Assembly: GCA_946479125.1 (NCBI GenBank) | Contig: CAMLET010000233.1 | Coordinates: 1-5,808 of the forward strand | Reading direction: 5' to 3' | Length of the DNA stretch: 5,808 bases | Origin: an uncultured Flavobacteriales bacterium | GTDB taxonomy: Bacteria > Bacteroidota > Bacteroidia > Flavobacteriales > Crocinitomicaceae | Shown here: positions 1 to 5,808 of the stretch, piece by piece | How positions within the stretch are numbered: the stretch's first letter is position 1 | How the letters are laid out: the number at the start of each line of letters is the position of its first letter | The notes under the pieces: model-generated | Database searches by the model: none | What the model saw: only the letters and a program-made list of their open reading frames with translations | What the model was told of the DNA's origin: nothing | Translations under genes and position numbers: made by a program

Positions 1-2155
1 GTCTATCAATACGACTTTTATCACTTCGTAGCACAACCGTCGTATTCTCCGGAAATAGCTTCAACTTCGGATTCATCACCAATTCTAAACTGGAACTATT
101 CGGGTGAATATTCTGAAAATCATTTTTGGTCTCCCACCATGAAAACAGGTCAAATTCACTTTCGGAAGTTGTTTTAATCTCCGCTTTTTCAGCAAGAGTC
201 GCCGCAAAACCTGAATGCAGGCAATGATCAAGTGAAAAAATCTTATTCGGATCAATATTCGCAACAATGTTAGATGGTCCATGCCAATGCTGTGTTCCGT
301 CGGCATAAAGATCTAAATTATCCCAACCTGATCTTTCTGCAAAAAATGGTCGAGTTGATGAAGTGCTTACTAAACTTGAAGTAGGAAAATAAAAGCTTGA
401 AAAGCTCAATTGCACTCCTTCAAAGTAAACATTCATTTCCGGACCAAAAGGCATCTGAATTTTTCGGGATTTAAAGGATGAAACGGCTAAGATTTCCGTT
501 GATCCAAAAACACCATCAATTACATCAATCCAGTTCGAATTACTGTTTTTTGTGGTTTTACTTTCTCGTAAATTCCAATACCCCGTTTTTTGAGTTTCTT
601 CCAATTCCGCTTCATTCACTGTCCAAAGCAGTGTCCAGCTTTTCAAGGTATCTAAATACTCAACAGCTACGGTATTATCCAAAGTAAACGACTGAATTTC
701 TTCCACGTGAGCCGGAACCTCATCGCTCATAACAACTATTTCGAAACCGGTTTTGTTATAACATTTAAATGCTCCGTTGTATTTCACGAAATGCTCAAAA
801 GAACGATCATTCACTCTTCCTTCTGCTGATAAAATATCAAACGTACCTTCAGCAGTTTTCATTACAAGAAACTGGTCGAAACTTTTGCCATACTCAGGGT
901 AAACTTTATCAGAGATACGCTTGCCAACGCTATTGTAAACCACATTTGTACCGTTGAAGGCGACAAAAAACTCTCCCATTTTGGAAATCTCGGAATAGTT
1001 TGGGGCTACAATTACTTTCCCCTGGTCATTCATAATCCCCATTCCTTCGAGCCCCTTAATGGCATAATTCTGTACCGCGTCAAGAATGAAATCGCCTTTC
1101 CCTTTCAAGAATTGAAAATGAACAATGGTTCCAAAACCTGCATCACTCAGCACTTTTCCGTTATAATCAGCCAAGTACCAAGCGTCTTTTATCAATACAC
1201 GCAAACGGTGTGCATCCAATATTTCAATTTGATCGTATTGCGGCGCAAAAAAAACTTTTCCTGATGTGTTGATTAATCCGATCTTATCGTTCTTTCGTAC
1301 GGCGAGAAAGTCGCTTCCGAGGTAGAAGTAATCATCGTAGCCAAAGTTCAACTCATTTTGATTTTTGAAGAACCTCGACTGTGTTCTGTCAGAATTATAG
1401 ATCTTATAAAATTCTCTTGTATAAACACGGAAATCGAAACCATTGGTCTGTATCACTTGATCATTCGGGGTCAAATAATTCCAATATCCAAGCGAGTCAT
1501 TTTGACGAATCCAAAATCGGTACCAACCGTGATCATACAATTCAATTGCCTCGTAACGAACTGGAAGCACTTCTTTTTCGTTCTTGAGAAGTCCAACCTC
1601 TCTTCCATCGGAAACCAAATAACTAGTAGCCACTTCATCAACGAAATATTCACGAACGAATTTATATTTTGGAAGAATGTTGTTCCTATACGATATAAGC
1701 CCTTGTTCGCCATTCAGCCAATAAAAGACTCCTTCGGCATTCGCAAAAAAAGAATCCACTTTCCCTAGTTTCTTTATTTGAACTGTTTTAACTGAACTTT
1801 CGATAAAATCTGAAATTCTGCAATAGGACCAACTCCCCTGTTTTTTAAAAAACAACAAGCCGTTAGACACAAACATCGAGTCATACTCATGTTTAAACAA
1901 ATGGTTTTCTGTTACACTTGAAAAAACGCCATACTTTCCATTATCAATGGTAATAAAAGCCGTTTCATACAACTTACCAAACGAAGTAATTACAACGGAG
2001 TCAACCCGAACAGGAGTTCGCAATGAATCTTCAAGTGGAAAGATCATCCATGTACTATCCGTTTTTTGAGGCACCCAGGTCAATGGAAAGATTTCGTTTT
2101 GAGCCCGTAAAGCGAGAGTAAATAATGTAAAAATGAAAATTAACCCAAGTCTCAT
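1..2155 (-). CDS. Large secreted WG-repeat-type protein (partial, C-terminus off the left edge)
   Basis: Reading leftwards from the ATG at 2155-2153, the frame is open for 718 codons to the window edge, so the gene is incomplete at its 3' end. Residues 1-18 form a signal peptide (basic Arg2, a hydrophobic run, then Leu-Arg-Ala before Gln19) without a lipobox, so export with signal peptidase I cleavage is expected. The middle holds diverged repeats resembling the WG (KWG) family, with a pattern of Gly-hydrophobic-hydrophobic, then a Gly-Lys-Val turn, then a Tyr-Asp/Ser-x-Ile end. The clearest are near residues 71-95, 183-206, 288-312 and 367-391. The Trp of the motif is mostly replaced by Ile, Val, Met or Tyr. 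From about residue 500 the repeats fade into a region I cannot place, with several Trp, Ser-rich stretches and an HWHG motif near 623-626. The start is fixed by the signal peptide and by an ATGA overlap with the upstream lipoprotein gene. WG-repeat proteins probably bind other molecules, but this one's ligand is unknown. Confidence 0.85.
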   Translation of the reverse strand, partial: MRLGLIFIFTLFTLALRAQNEIFPLTWVPQKTDSTWMIFPLEDSLRTPVRVDSVVITSFGKLYETAFITIDNGKYGVFSSVTENHLFKHEYDSMFVSNGLLFFKKQGSWSYCRISDFIESSVKTVQIKKLGKVDSFFANAEGVFYWLNGEQGLISYRNNILPKYKFVREYFVDEVATSYLVSDGREVGLLKNEKEVLPVRYEAIELYDHGWYRFWIRQNDSLGYWNYLTPNDQVIQTNGFDFRVYTREFYKIYNSDRTQSRFFKNQNELNFGYDDYFYLGSDFLAVRKNDKIGLINTSGKVFFAPQYDQIEILDAHRLRVLIKDAWYLADYNGKVLSDAGFGTIVHFQFLKGKGDFILDAVQNYAIKGLEGMGIMNDQGKVIVAPNYSEISKMGEFFVAFNGTNVVYNSVGKRISDKVYPEYGKSFDQFLVMKTAEGTFDILSAEGRVNDRSFEHFVKYNGAFKCYNKTGFEIVVMSDEVPAHVEEIQSFTLDNTVAVEYLDTLKSWTLLWTVNEAELEETQKTGYWNLRESKTTKNSNSNWIDVIDGVFGSTEILAVSSFKSRKIQMPFGPEMNVYFEGVQLSFSSFYFPTSSLVSTSSTRPFFAERSGWDNLDLYADGTQHWHGPSNIVANIDPNKIFSLDHCLHSGFAATLAEKAEIKTTSESEFDLFSWWETKNDFQNIHPNSSSLELVMNPKLKLFPENTTVVLRSDKSRIDR
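2152..2155 (-). other. ATGA stop/start overlap coupling the two minus-strand genes
   Basis: Read on the minus strand, the four bases are ATGA. The TGA ends the lipoprotein and the ATG starts the WG-type protein. Such overlaps usually go with translational coupling. No Shine-Dalgarno sequence is seen in front of the second start, as expected in Bacteroidota. Confidence 0.85.
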
Positions 2156-3531
2156 AAAGTGGCAATGAATTGATCCATTTCCCTGGCAGTTTTGACTTTA
2201 GTATCCTTTTTATGAAGTTTGATCTCCAGCTTTTTCCCTTTGTATTTAGGAAGATTCAATTTTCGAATTTCAGCATCATTCAACGCATAAACTACATTAT
2301 CTTCGTCAACAGCAAGAAGCACATTTTCCTCCGCAGGATTAATCGCGAATTTTTCTGCCGAATGAAGATCATATTTTATCAGGGCTGCTTTTCCTTTCGG
2401 CAGCAAATACACATTCATATTCGGATTATCTGCATGCTTTTTATCATCAAAACTGAAAGATGCCAAAACAGGAATATTATAACCTTTCAGTTGTCTGTCG
2501 TAATTGTAAATCCCCAATTTATCCAACTTCATCACCCTCAATAAATTCGATTCATTTCTGTTCTGCTTACGAAGTGCCTCTTGTGCTTTTAAGTTTTCAT
2601 TGAATTTCTTCAGCTTTTCAGCGAAGTACTTTTCTCCTCTAGATTTTAACTTCCCTGTATAAACTGGAGCTAAGGGTAATGAAATAGTATCTTTCTTTGA
2701 AGCAAATTGAACGTTGAAAACCATGTTATTCGATTCTGCCGGAGAAATAGCGATGAACTCATAGTTGGTATGGAACAGCTTTTCATTTTTCGCAGGATCT
2801 GCTTTAGCATCCGTTCCCATATACTTCCACATTACCGGACCGAGTTCTGCAAAATCAGGATACTTCGCAACATTCAATTTAATATCGATCAATCGATCTC
2901 CTTCTTGCGGCTCAACAGGTTTTCTGGGCTTTGTTCCAGCTGCTGTTTCTAATGCCTTAATTGAATCTGCTGTTTGTTCCAAATATGGATTTCGAATCGG
3001 TCGAAGATTTGTTTTTTCTTCTTTCCAAGCTCGTGTATTGTCATCCAACTGGTAGAAATTAAACATCCCATCTGTTGGAGTAGCCAACTCTACTTCTATC
3101 TCTTTTCCGGATTTCAATTTCAACTCTTCACTTCCTTCAAATGCACGAATTTCAAACATTCCAGCACTTTCAAAATTGATGGTTTTACCATTTTCATCTG
3201 TATAAACCATTGGAAGTTCGCTCGCAATAATTTCACCTGTAGTTTGATATTCAGAAAAGGTTAAACGCACTTTCTTCCCCGGATTTTTCCCATCCAATGT
3301 TTCAAATGCATTTGCAGGAATTTTAATTCGAGTTTGCTTAGACGTCACCAAAACAATCTCCTTCGTATCAATTAAAAACGATTCTTGTTTCGGAGTATTT
3401 AAACTCCCAACATCATTATTTACCTGATTCTGTTCTTTATCAGAAGCTGTTTTTGATGACGAAGAATTGGAATTGACAGATTGAGAACATGCCGCTAAAA
3501 GCAATGAAAGAGCGAGGATACTTTTCTTCAT
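2152..3531 (-). CDS. Lipoprotein of unknown function, 459 residues
   Basis: The start chosen is the ATG at 3531-3529, because it places a classic lipoprotein signal at the N-terminus: MKK, a hydrophobic stretch, and the lipobox Leu-Ala-Ala-Cys with lipidated Cys15. An in-frame ATG 33 bases upstream would bury this signal and is unlikely. After Cys15 comes a Ser/Asn-rich linker without acidic residues, so the known acidic surface-export signals of Bacteroidota lipoproteins are not seen. A periplasm-facing anchor is the simpler guess. Residues about 50-170 form a compact beta-rich block with IPANAF (71-76), a LPMVY segment (106-110), ESAGMFEIRA (121-130) and NFYQLDD (158-164). The IPANAF part recalls ZU5-like domains, but this is resemblance only. 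Residues about 295-335 are Lys/Glu-rich and helical, followed by another predicted beta-rich region to the end. The gene precedes the WG-protein gene with a 4-base overlap, so the two are probably co-translated. Function is not recognised. Confidence 0.88.
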   Translation of the reverse strand: MKKSILALSLLLAACSQSVNSNSSSSKTASDKEQNQVNNDVGSLNTPKQESFLIDTKEIVLVTSKQTRIKIPANAFETLDGKNPGKKVRLTFSEYQTTGEIIASELPMVYTDENGKTINFESAGMFEIRAFEGSEELKLKSGKEIEVELATPTDGMFNFYQLDDNTRAWKEEKTNLRPIRNPYLEQTADSIKALETAAGTKPRKPVEPQEGDRLIDIKLNVAKYPDFAELGPVMWKYMGTDAKADPAKNEKLFHTNYEFIAISPAESNNMVFNVQFASKKDTISLPLAPVYTGKLKSRGEKYFAEKLKKFNENLKAQEALRKQNRNESNLLRVMKLDKLGIYNYDRQLKGYNIPVLASFSFDDKKHADNPNMNVYLLPKGKAALIKYDLHSAEKFAINPAEENVLLAVDEDNVVYALNDAEIRKLNLPKYKGKKLEIKLHKKDTKVKTAREMDQFIATL

Positions 3532-3565
3532 TAGGTATAATTTACAGGTAAATGTAAAAATCAAC

Positions 3566-3573
3566 TAAAGGTA
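3566..3573 (-). promoter_or_regulatory. Possible -7 box for the lipoprotein operon
   Basis: On the minus strand this reads TACCTTTA, seven of eight positions of the Bacteroidota -7 consensus TAnnTTTG. It would give a leader of about 30 bases before the ATG at 3531. No convincing -33 TTTG lies at the right distance. A second near-match, TACATTTA at 3549-3556, sits closer to the start, so the choice between them is uncertain. Confidence 0.3.
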
Positions 3574-3649
3574 ACGATAGAAATAATGATTTTTTGTGAA
3601 ATGAAACCGATTGAAACGAATTTACACGGAATAAAATAGCTTCAAAGCT

Positions 3650-3657
3650 TATATTTG
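3650..3657 (+). promoter_or_regulatory. Bacteroidota-type -7 promoter box (TATATTTG)
   Basis: The box is an exact match to the TAnnTTTG element recognised by the primary sigma factor of Bacteroidota, followed by CAA as is common. It ends 14 bases before the ATG at 3672, so the transcript should have a very short leader of roughly 5-10 bases, A-rich and without a Shine-Dalgarno sequence. A -33 TTTG is not evident at the usual 17-23 base spacing; TTTACA at 3621 is too far. A small inverted repeat, AGCTTcaAAGCT (3638-3649), directly abuts the box and could be an operator or chance. The promoter would drive the acidic protein and the thioesterase. Confidence 0.6.
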
Positions 3658-3671
3658 CAAAAAAGAAAAGT

Positions 3672-4148
3672 ATGTCTCAAGTTACGATCGGCCACATTGA
3701 AGCCGCAATAAAAAAAGTAGATACATTAGACGAAAATGCAATTGAGCGTTTGTCGGATGCTCAAACTACAGCGCAGCCAACCTTGTTGGGGTACATCATG
3801 CAATCTGTAGAAGAGTATCAAAACGAAGAATTGGCAAATTTGCTGATCTACTATTTTACTGTAGTTCTTGAAGCTTACAATCAGGCAGGTGTTCATCCGT
3901 CAACGGTTTCAGATGACGATATTGATAATTTCGAAGAAGAATATTTTCAACTGCTTGACGAATATTTCGAAACTGAAGACGAATCTATTTTAGAAGACTT
4001 CTCTGATCAACCGGATCTGGTTCGATTCATGGCAATGGAAATCAGCATGGAAGATGCCGACGGAACAAGTCTTGATGACGAAACAGGAACACAGTTATTC
4101 ATTGTGATGCTTGCAATGATTTCGTTACTTTCAAGAGCTCAAAAATAA
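3672..4148 (+). CDS. Highly acidic protein of unknown function, 158 residues
   Basis: The gene is complete from ATG to TAA, and the start is supported by the -7 box 14 bases upstream. I count 35 Asp/Glu against 6 Lys/Arg, giving a net charge near -29 and a very low isoelectric point. The acid is concentrated at residues about 80-110. No signal peptide or lipobox is present, so it is probably cytosolic. It looks mostly helical, with hydrophobic segments around residues 38-70 (LLGYIMQ, LLIYYFTVVL) and a hydrophobic C-terminal segment (LFIVMLAMISLL, about 142-153). These look like amphipathic or buried helices, though the last could be a weak membrane segment. The thioesterase gene starts four bases after its stop codon, so the two are almost certainly co-transcribed. 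I do not recognise the family and see no catalytic motif. Confidence 0.85.
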   Translation: MSQVTIGHIEAAIKKVDTLDENAIERLSDAQTTAQPTLLGYIMQSVEEYQNEELANLLIYYFTVVLEAYNQAGVHPSTVSDDDIDNFEEEYFQLLDEYFETEDESILEDFSDQPDLVRFMAMEISMEDADGTSLDDETGTQLFIVMLAMISLLSRAQK

Positions 4149-4152
4149 GACC

Positions 4153-4557
4153 ATGACACCTCAGGAAATTGTGAATCAAATGATGTCGACAGACACCTAC
4201 TCACAATGGTTAGGAATTTCCATTCTTGAGGTGAAAGAAGGATATTGTAAATTGCAAATGACCGTTCGCAGCGAAATGTGTAACGGTCATGGTATTACTC
4301 ACGGCGGAATCAGTTATGCTATTTCGGATTCAGCTTTGGCATTTGCTTCCAATTCCCGTGGACAAAAATGCGTCAGCATAGAAACATCCATTGCTCACAT
4401 CCTACCTATTTTCACCAACGACATTCTAACAGTCATCTGCACAGAAGTAAATTGCAGTAAATCACTTGGACGCTACCTTTCCGAAGTTTTCAATCAGGAA
4501 AACAAGTTGGTTGCCCAATTCAACGGAACTGTTTTCAGAAAGCAGGAGAATTGGTAG
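4153..4557 (+). CDS. paaI: PaaI-family hotdog-fold acyl-CoA thioesterase
   Basis: The 134-residue product has the length and core motif of PaaI thioesterases, which hydrolyse (hydroxy)phenylacetyl-CoA and related acyl-CoAs to free acid and CoA in the cytosol. The signature runs from Asn44-Gly-His-Gly through His50-Gly-Gly to Asp59-Ser-Ala-Leu-Ala-Phe-Ala and Asn67. Asp59 corresponds to the catalytic aspartate of the E. coli enzyme, and the His-Gly-Gly turn begins the central hotdog helix. The second half fits the remaining strands of the fold (SIETSIAHILPI, then LTVICTEV, then NGTVFR). The ATG four bases after the acidic gene's stop gives the expected N-terminus. No other phenylacetate catabolism gene is in view. 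The downstream neighbours belong to beta-oxidation, so the enzyme may instead serve as a general acyl-CoA thioesterase that frees CoA from poorly metabolised intermediates. Family is secure; substrate is inferred. Confidence 0.9.
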   Translation: MTPQEIVNQMMSTDTYSQWLGISILEVKEGYCKLQMTVRSEMCNGHGITHGGISYAISDSALAFASNSRGQKCVSIETSIAHILPIFTNDILTVICTEVNCSKSLGRYLSEVFNQENKLVAQFNGTVFRKQENW

Positions 4558-4559
4558 TT

Positions 4560-4639
4560 CTCGATACAATCCTCCTAACGTCGGGATCACTCGAACTGAC
4601 AAAAGATCCTGCATGTCAGATCGAGTAAGCTGTATCGAG
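4560..4639 (+). repeat. Nested palindrome, REP-like element
   Basis: The outer arms CTCGATACA (4560-4568) and TGTATCGAG (4631-4639) are perfect 9-base complements. Inside, ACTCGAACTGACA (4589-4601) pairs with TGTCAGATCGAGT (4614-4626) at 12 of 13 positions around a 12-base loop. A small hairpin, ATCC (4569-4572) with GGAT (4584-4587), sits between the left arms. Together these can fold into a three-way junction. The element begins two bases after the thioesterase stop codon. There is no T-run after the stem, so it is not a standard intrinsic terminator, though it could still stop transcription or protect the mRNA 3' end. The layout resembles intergenic REP-type repeats mobilised by RAYT transposases. 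Copy number in the genome is unknown from this window. Confidence 0.65.
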
Positions 4640-4730
4640 GCCACAACCAAATCAGTCAGAATCACATTTCACTAAATTAACATCCCTATTCCCTTTCTCG
4701 AGTAAAAATTATTCTAGTTTTAATAAAAAT

Positions 4731-4763
4731 ATGCATAGCATAATATATGCTTGCATAATATAT
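4731..4763 (+). promoter_or_regulatory. Candidate MarR operator: palindrome plus direct repeat
   Basis: AGCATA and TATGCT form a perfect inverted repeat around ATA at 4737-4751. With one extra base in the left arm it extends outward to ATGCAT...TTGCAT (4731-4756). GCATAATATAT also occurs twice as a perfect 11-base direct repeat, at 4738-4748 and 4753-4763, a period of 15 bases. MarR proteins bind as dimers to such AT-rich palindromes, usually next to their own gene. This one overlaps the upstream part of the predicted promoter for the MarR gene that starts at 4805, which is the layout expected for autorepression. Confidence 0.55.
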
Positions 4764-4777
4764 TTTTTATATCTTTA
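4751..4777 (+). promoter_or_regulatory. Candidate promoter of the marR-fadN operon
   Basis: TATCTTTA (4770-4777) matches seven of eight positions of the Bacteroidota -7 box TAnnTTTG. TTG at 4751-4753, 16 bases upstream, can serve as a slightly close -33 element. Transcription would start around 4784, about 20 bases before the ATG at 4805. The -33 part lies inside the palindrome and direct-repeat cluster, so bound regulator would block polymerase. Confidence 0.45.
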
Positions 4778-4804
4778 AGTTTAAGAAAGCAAAAACACTA
4801 CTAT

Positions 4805-5254
4805 ATGCAACAGAAACCCAATTATCTGTTCGATCTAAGCGTTAGAACCGTTTGGATCAAGATGTCGAGGATGTACAACCAACGTGCGAACGATCACGGA
4901 ATCACCATGTCTGTGGGATATATTCTACTTCATATCGACAAAGACGGAACACCAAGTACGCAGCTTGGACCAAAAATGGGAATGGAACCCACAAGTCTTT
5001 CACGCACCTTACGAACGATGGAAGAAAAAGGTCTGATCAGCAGAGAAGAAGATAAAATTGATAAGCGTATTGTGCGCATTTTCCTTACCGAAGAAGGATT
5101 GAAAGCGCGTTACATTGCCCGTGATGTTGTTTTTGAACTCAACAACAAGCTCTCAGCAAAATTTTCGCAGGAACAAATCGACAATTTTCATGAGGTCATG
5201 ATTCAAATCGACAAGGTAATGGACGATCAGTTCTATATTAACTCGAATTCATAG
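4805..5254 (+). CDS. MarR-family transcriptional regulator
   Basis: The 149-residue product has the usual MarR length and order: an N-terminal dimerisation helix (about 5-30), the winged helix-turn-helix (about 34-98) and C-terminal dimerisation helices (about 99-140). The recognition helix is around Met60-Glu-Pro-Thr-Ser-Leu-Ser-Arg-Thr-Leu, followed by the typical MEEKGLI. The wing carries Asp86-Lys-Arg-x-Val-Arg and ends in LTEEG (94-98), the MarR signature. The ATG at 4805 is chosen over a TTG at 4751, because translation from the TTG would read through the predicted promoter and add 18 residues of no known role. The stop codon is one base before the next ATG, so the regulator and the beta-oxidation enzyme share a transcript. 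It probably represses this operon and is released by a ligand. A fatty acid or acyl-CoA would fit the context, but that is inference. Confidence 0.93.
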   Translation: MQQKPNYLFDLSVRTVWIKMSRMYNQRANDHGITMSVGYILLHIDKDGTPSTQLGPKMGMEPTSLSRTLRTMEEKGLISREEDKIDKRIVRIFLTEEGLKARYIARDVVFELNNKLSAKFSQEQIDNFHEVMIQIDKVMDDQFYINSNS

Positions 5255-5255
5255 T

Positions 5256-5808
5256 ATGAAAAGAATTATTAAAAAGGTAGCGGTTCTTGGTTCCGGAATT
5301 ATGGGATCCAGAATTGCATGCCATTTTGCAAATGTTGGGATAGAAGTTATTCTGTTCGACATTGCTCCGAAAGAACTTTCGGAGGATGAGCAAAAGAAAG
5401 GTTTACAGCTTACAGACAAAGCAGTTCGAAATAAAATTGTCAATACTGCGTTGCAAACCTGTTTAACTTCAAATCCTTCTCCTATTTACAAAAAGAGTTT
5501 CGCTAGTCGAATTTCAACGGGAAACTTTGAAGACGATATGTCGAAAATTGCGGACGTTGATTGGATTCTTGAGGTCGTAATTGAGCGATTGGATATCAAG
5601 AAATCTGTTTTCGAACAGGTAGAAAAATTCAGAAAACACGGTACTTTGGTTTCTTCCAATACTTCCGGAATTCCAATTCACTTGATGTTAGACGGAAGAT
5701 CTGACGATTTCAAAGCGCATTTCGCAGGAACCCATTTCTTCAATCCACCTCGTTATCTGCCTTTATTGGAAGTTATTCCAACTCCTGACACAAGTAAGGA
5801 AGTGATCG
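5256..5808 (+). CDS. fadN: FadN-type 3-hydroxyacyl-CoA dehydrogenase/enoyl-CoA hydratase (partial, C-terminus off the right edge)
   Basis: The first 184 residues are in the window. They form the NAD-binding half of a 3-hydroxyacyl-CoA dehydrogenase, which oxidises L-3-hydroxyacyl-CoA to 3-ketoacyl-CoA in beta-oxidation. The Rossmann loop is Gly12-Ser-Gly14-Ile-Met-Gly17, with Asp35 at the end of the second strand for NAD binding. Catalytic Ser134 (in SSNTSG), His160 (in THFFNP) and Glu172 are all present. The dehydrogenase domain comes first, with the insert near residues 38-90 and the GRSDDFKAHF stretch (147-156). This matches Bacillus FadN rather than E. coli FadB, in which the hydratase comes first. 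FadN proteins are near 790-800 residues with a C-terminal enoyl-CoA hydratase domain, so most of the gene should lie to the right, but this cannot be seen. The ATG is one base after the MarR stop codon, which indicates a shared operon. Confidence 0.92.
   Translation, partial: MKRIIKKVAVLGSGIMGSRIACHFANVGIEVILFDIAPKELSEDEQKKGLQLTDKAVRNKIVNTALQTCLTSNPSPIYKKSFASRISTGNFEDDMSKIADVDWILEVVIERLDIKKSVFEQVEKFRKHGTLVSSNTSGIPIHLMLDGRSDDFKAHFAGTHFFNPPRYLPLLEVIPTPDTSKEVI

Noticed and set aside
85..306. 73-codon minus-strand open frame
   Set aside because: It overlaps the WG-type gene in another frame on the same strand and has no supporting features.
1358..1768. 136-codon plus-strand open frame
   Set aside because: It lies wholly antisense to the WG-type gene, which has a signal peptide, repeats and an unbroken 718-codon frame. 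The product shows no recognisable features.
2170..3264. Several plus-strand open frames of 80-124 codons
   Set aside because: They are antisense to the lipoprotein gene and have Phe/Ile/Arg-rich compositions typical of shadow frames.
3532..3564. Upstream ATG extending the lipoprotein by 11 residues
   Set aside because: It would place residues in front of the MKK signal start and spoil a well-formed lipoprotein signal peptide.
4560..4639. tRNA or riboswitch reading of the folded element
   Set aside because: The three-way fold lacks tRNA arm lengths, an anticodon stem and a CCA-type end, and it follows a stop codon rather than preceding a gene closely. No known riboswitch core is recognised.
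4462..4675. Short open frames on both strands across the thioesterase 3' end
   Set aside because: They overlap the thioesterase gene and the nested palindrome; the products are low-complexity shadows.
4751..4804. TTG start adding 18 residues to the MarR protein
   Set aside because: The extension would run through the candidate -7 box and operator, and the ATG at 4805 gives the usual family N-terminus.
1..5808. CRISPR array, insertion sequence, prophage or defence system
   Set aside because: No regularly spaced repeats, transposase, integrase, phage or nuclease motifs are visible in any frame.

Overview
The window looks like chromosomal DNA from a member of the Bacteroidota, probably Flavobacteriales. 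This rests on an AT-rich composition, starts without Shine-Dalgarno sequences, promoter elements of the TAnnTTTG type, an exported WG-repeat-type protein and a Bacteroidota-style lipoprotein. A Fluviicola/Crocinitomicaceae-like source is possible, but that is a guess.

Left part (1-3531, minus strand): two genes read leftwards and look like one operon. The first encodes a 459-residue lipoprotein of unknown function (2152-3531). Its stop codon overlaps the start of the second gene in an ATGA. The second gene (1-2155) encodes a very large secreted protein with diverged WG-type repeats. It stays open for 718 codons and runs off the left edge. Both products are predicted to leave the cytoplasm, so they probably act together in the envelope.

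Middle (3532-4557): a 140-bp divergent intergenic region carries a clear Bacteroidota -7 box (TATATTTG) for the rightward genes. These are a highly acidic 158-residue protein of unknown function and, four bases later, a PaaI-type hotdog acyl-CoA thioesterase.

Right part (4558-5808): a 247-bp intergenic region holds two structured elements. The first is an 80-bp nested palindrome right after the thioesterase stop codon, which looks like a REP-type repeat. The second is an AT-rich palindrome and direct-repeat cluster overlapping the predicted promoter of a MarR-family regulator, probably its operator. The MarR gene (4805-5254) is followed one base later by the start of a FadN-type 3-hydroxyacyl-CoA dehydrogenase/enoyl-CoA hydratase gene that runs off the right edge. 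This suggests a self-regulated fatty-acid beta-oxidation operon, with a thioesterase gene nearby that acts on the same class of substrate.

No tRNA, rRNA, CRISPR array, insertion sequence or transposase gene is visible. The genes are mostly ordinary. The points most worth a second look are the 80-bp palindrome, the MarR operator candidate, and the coupled lipoprotein/WG-protein pair.
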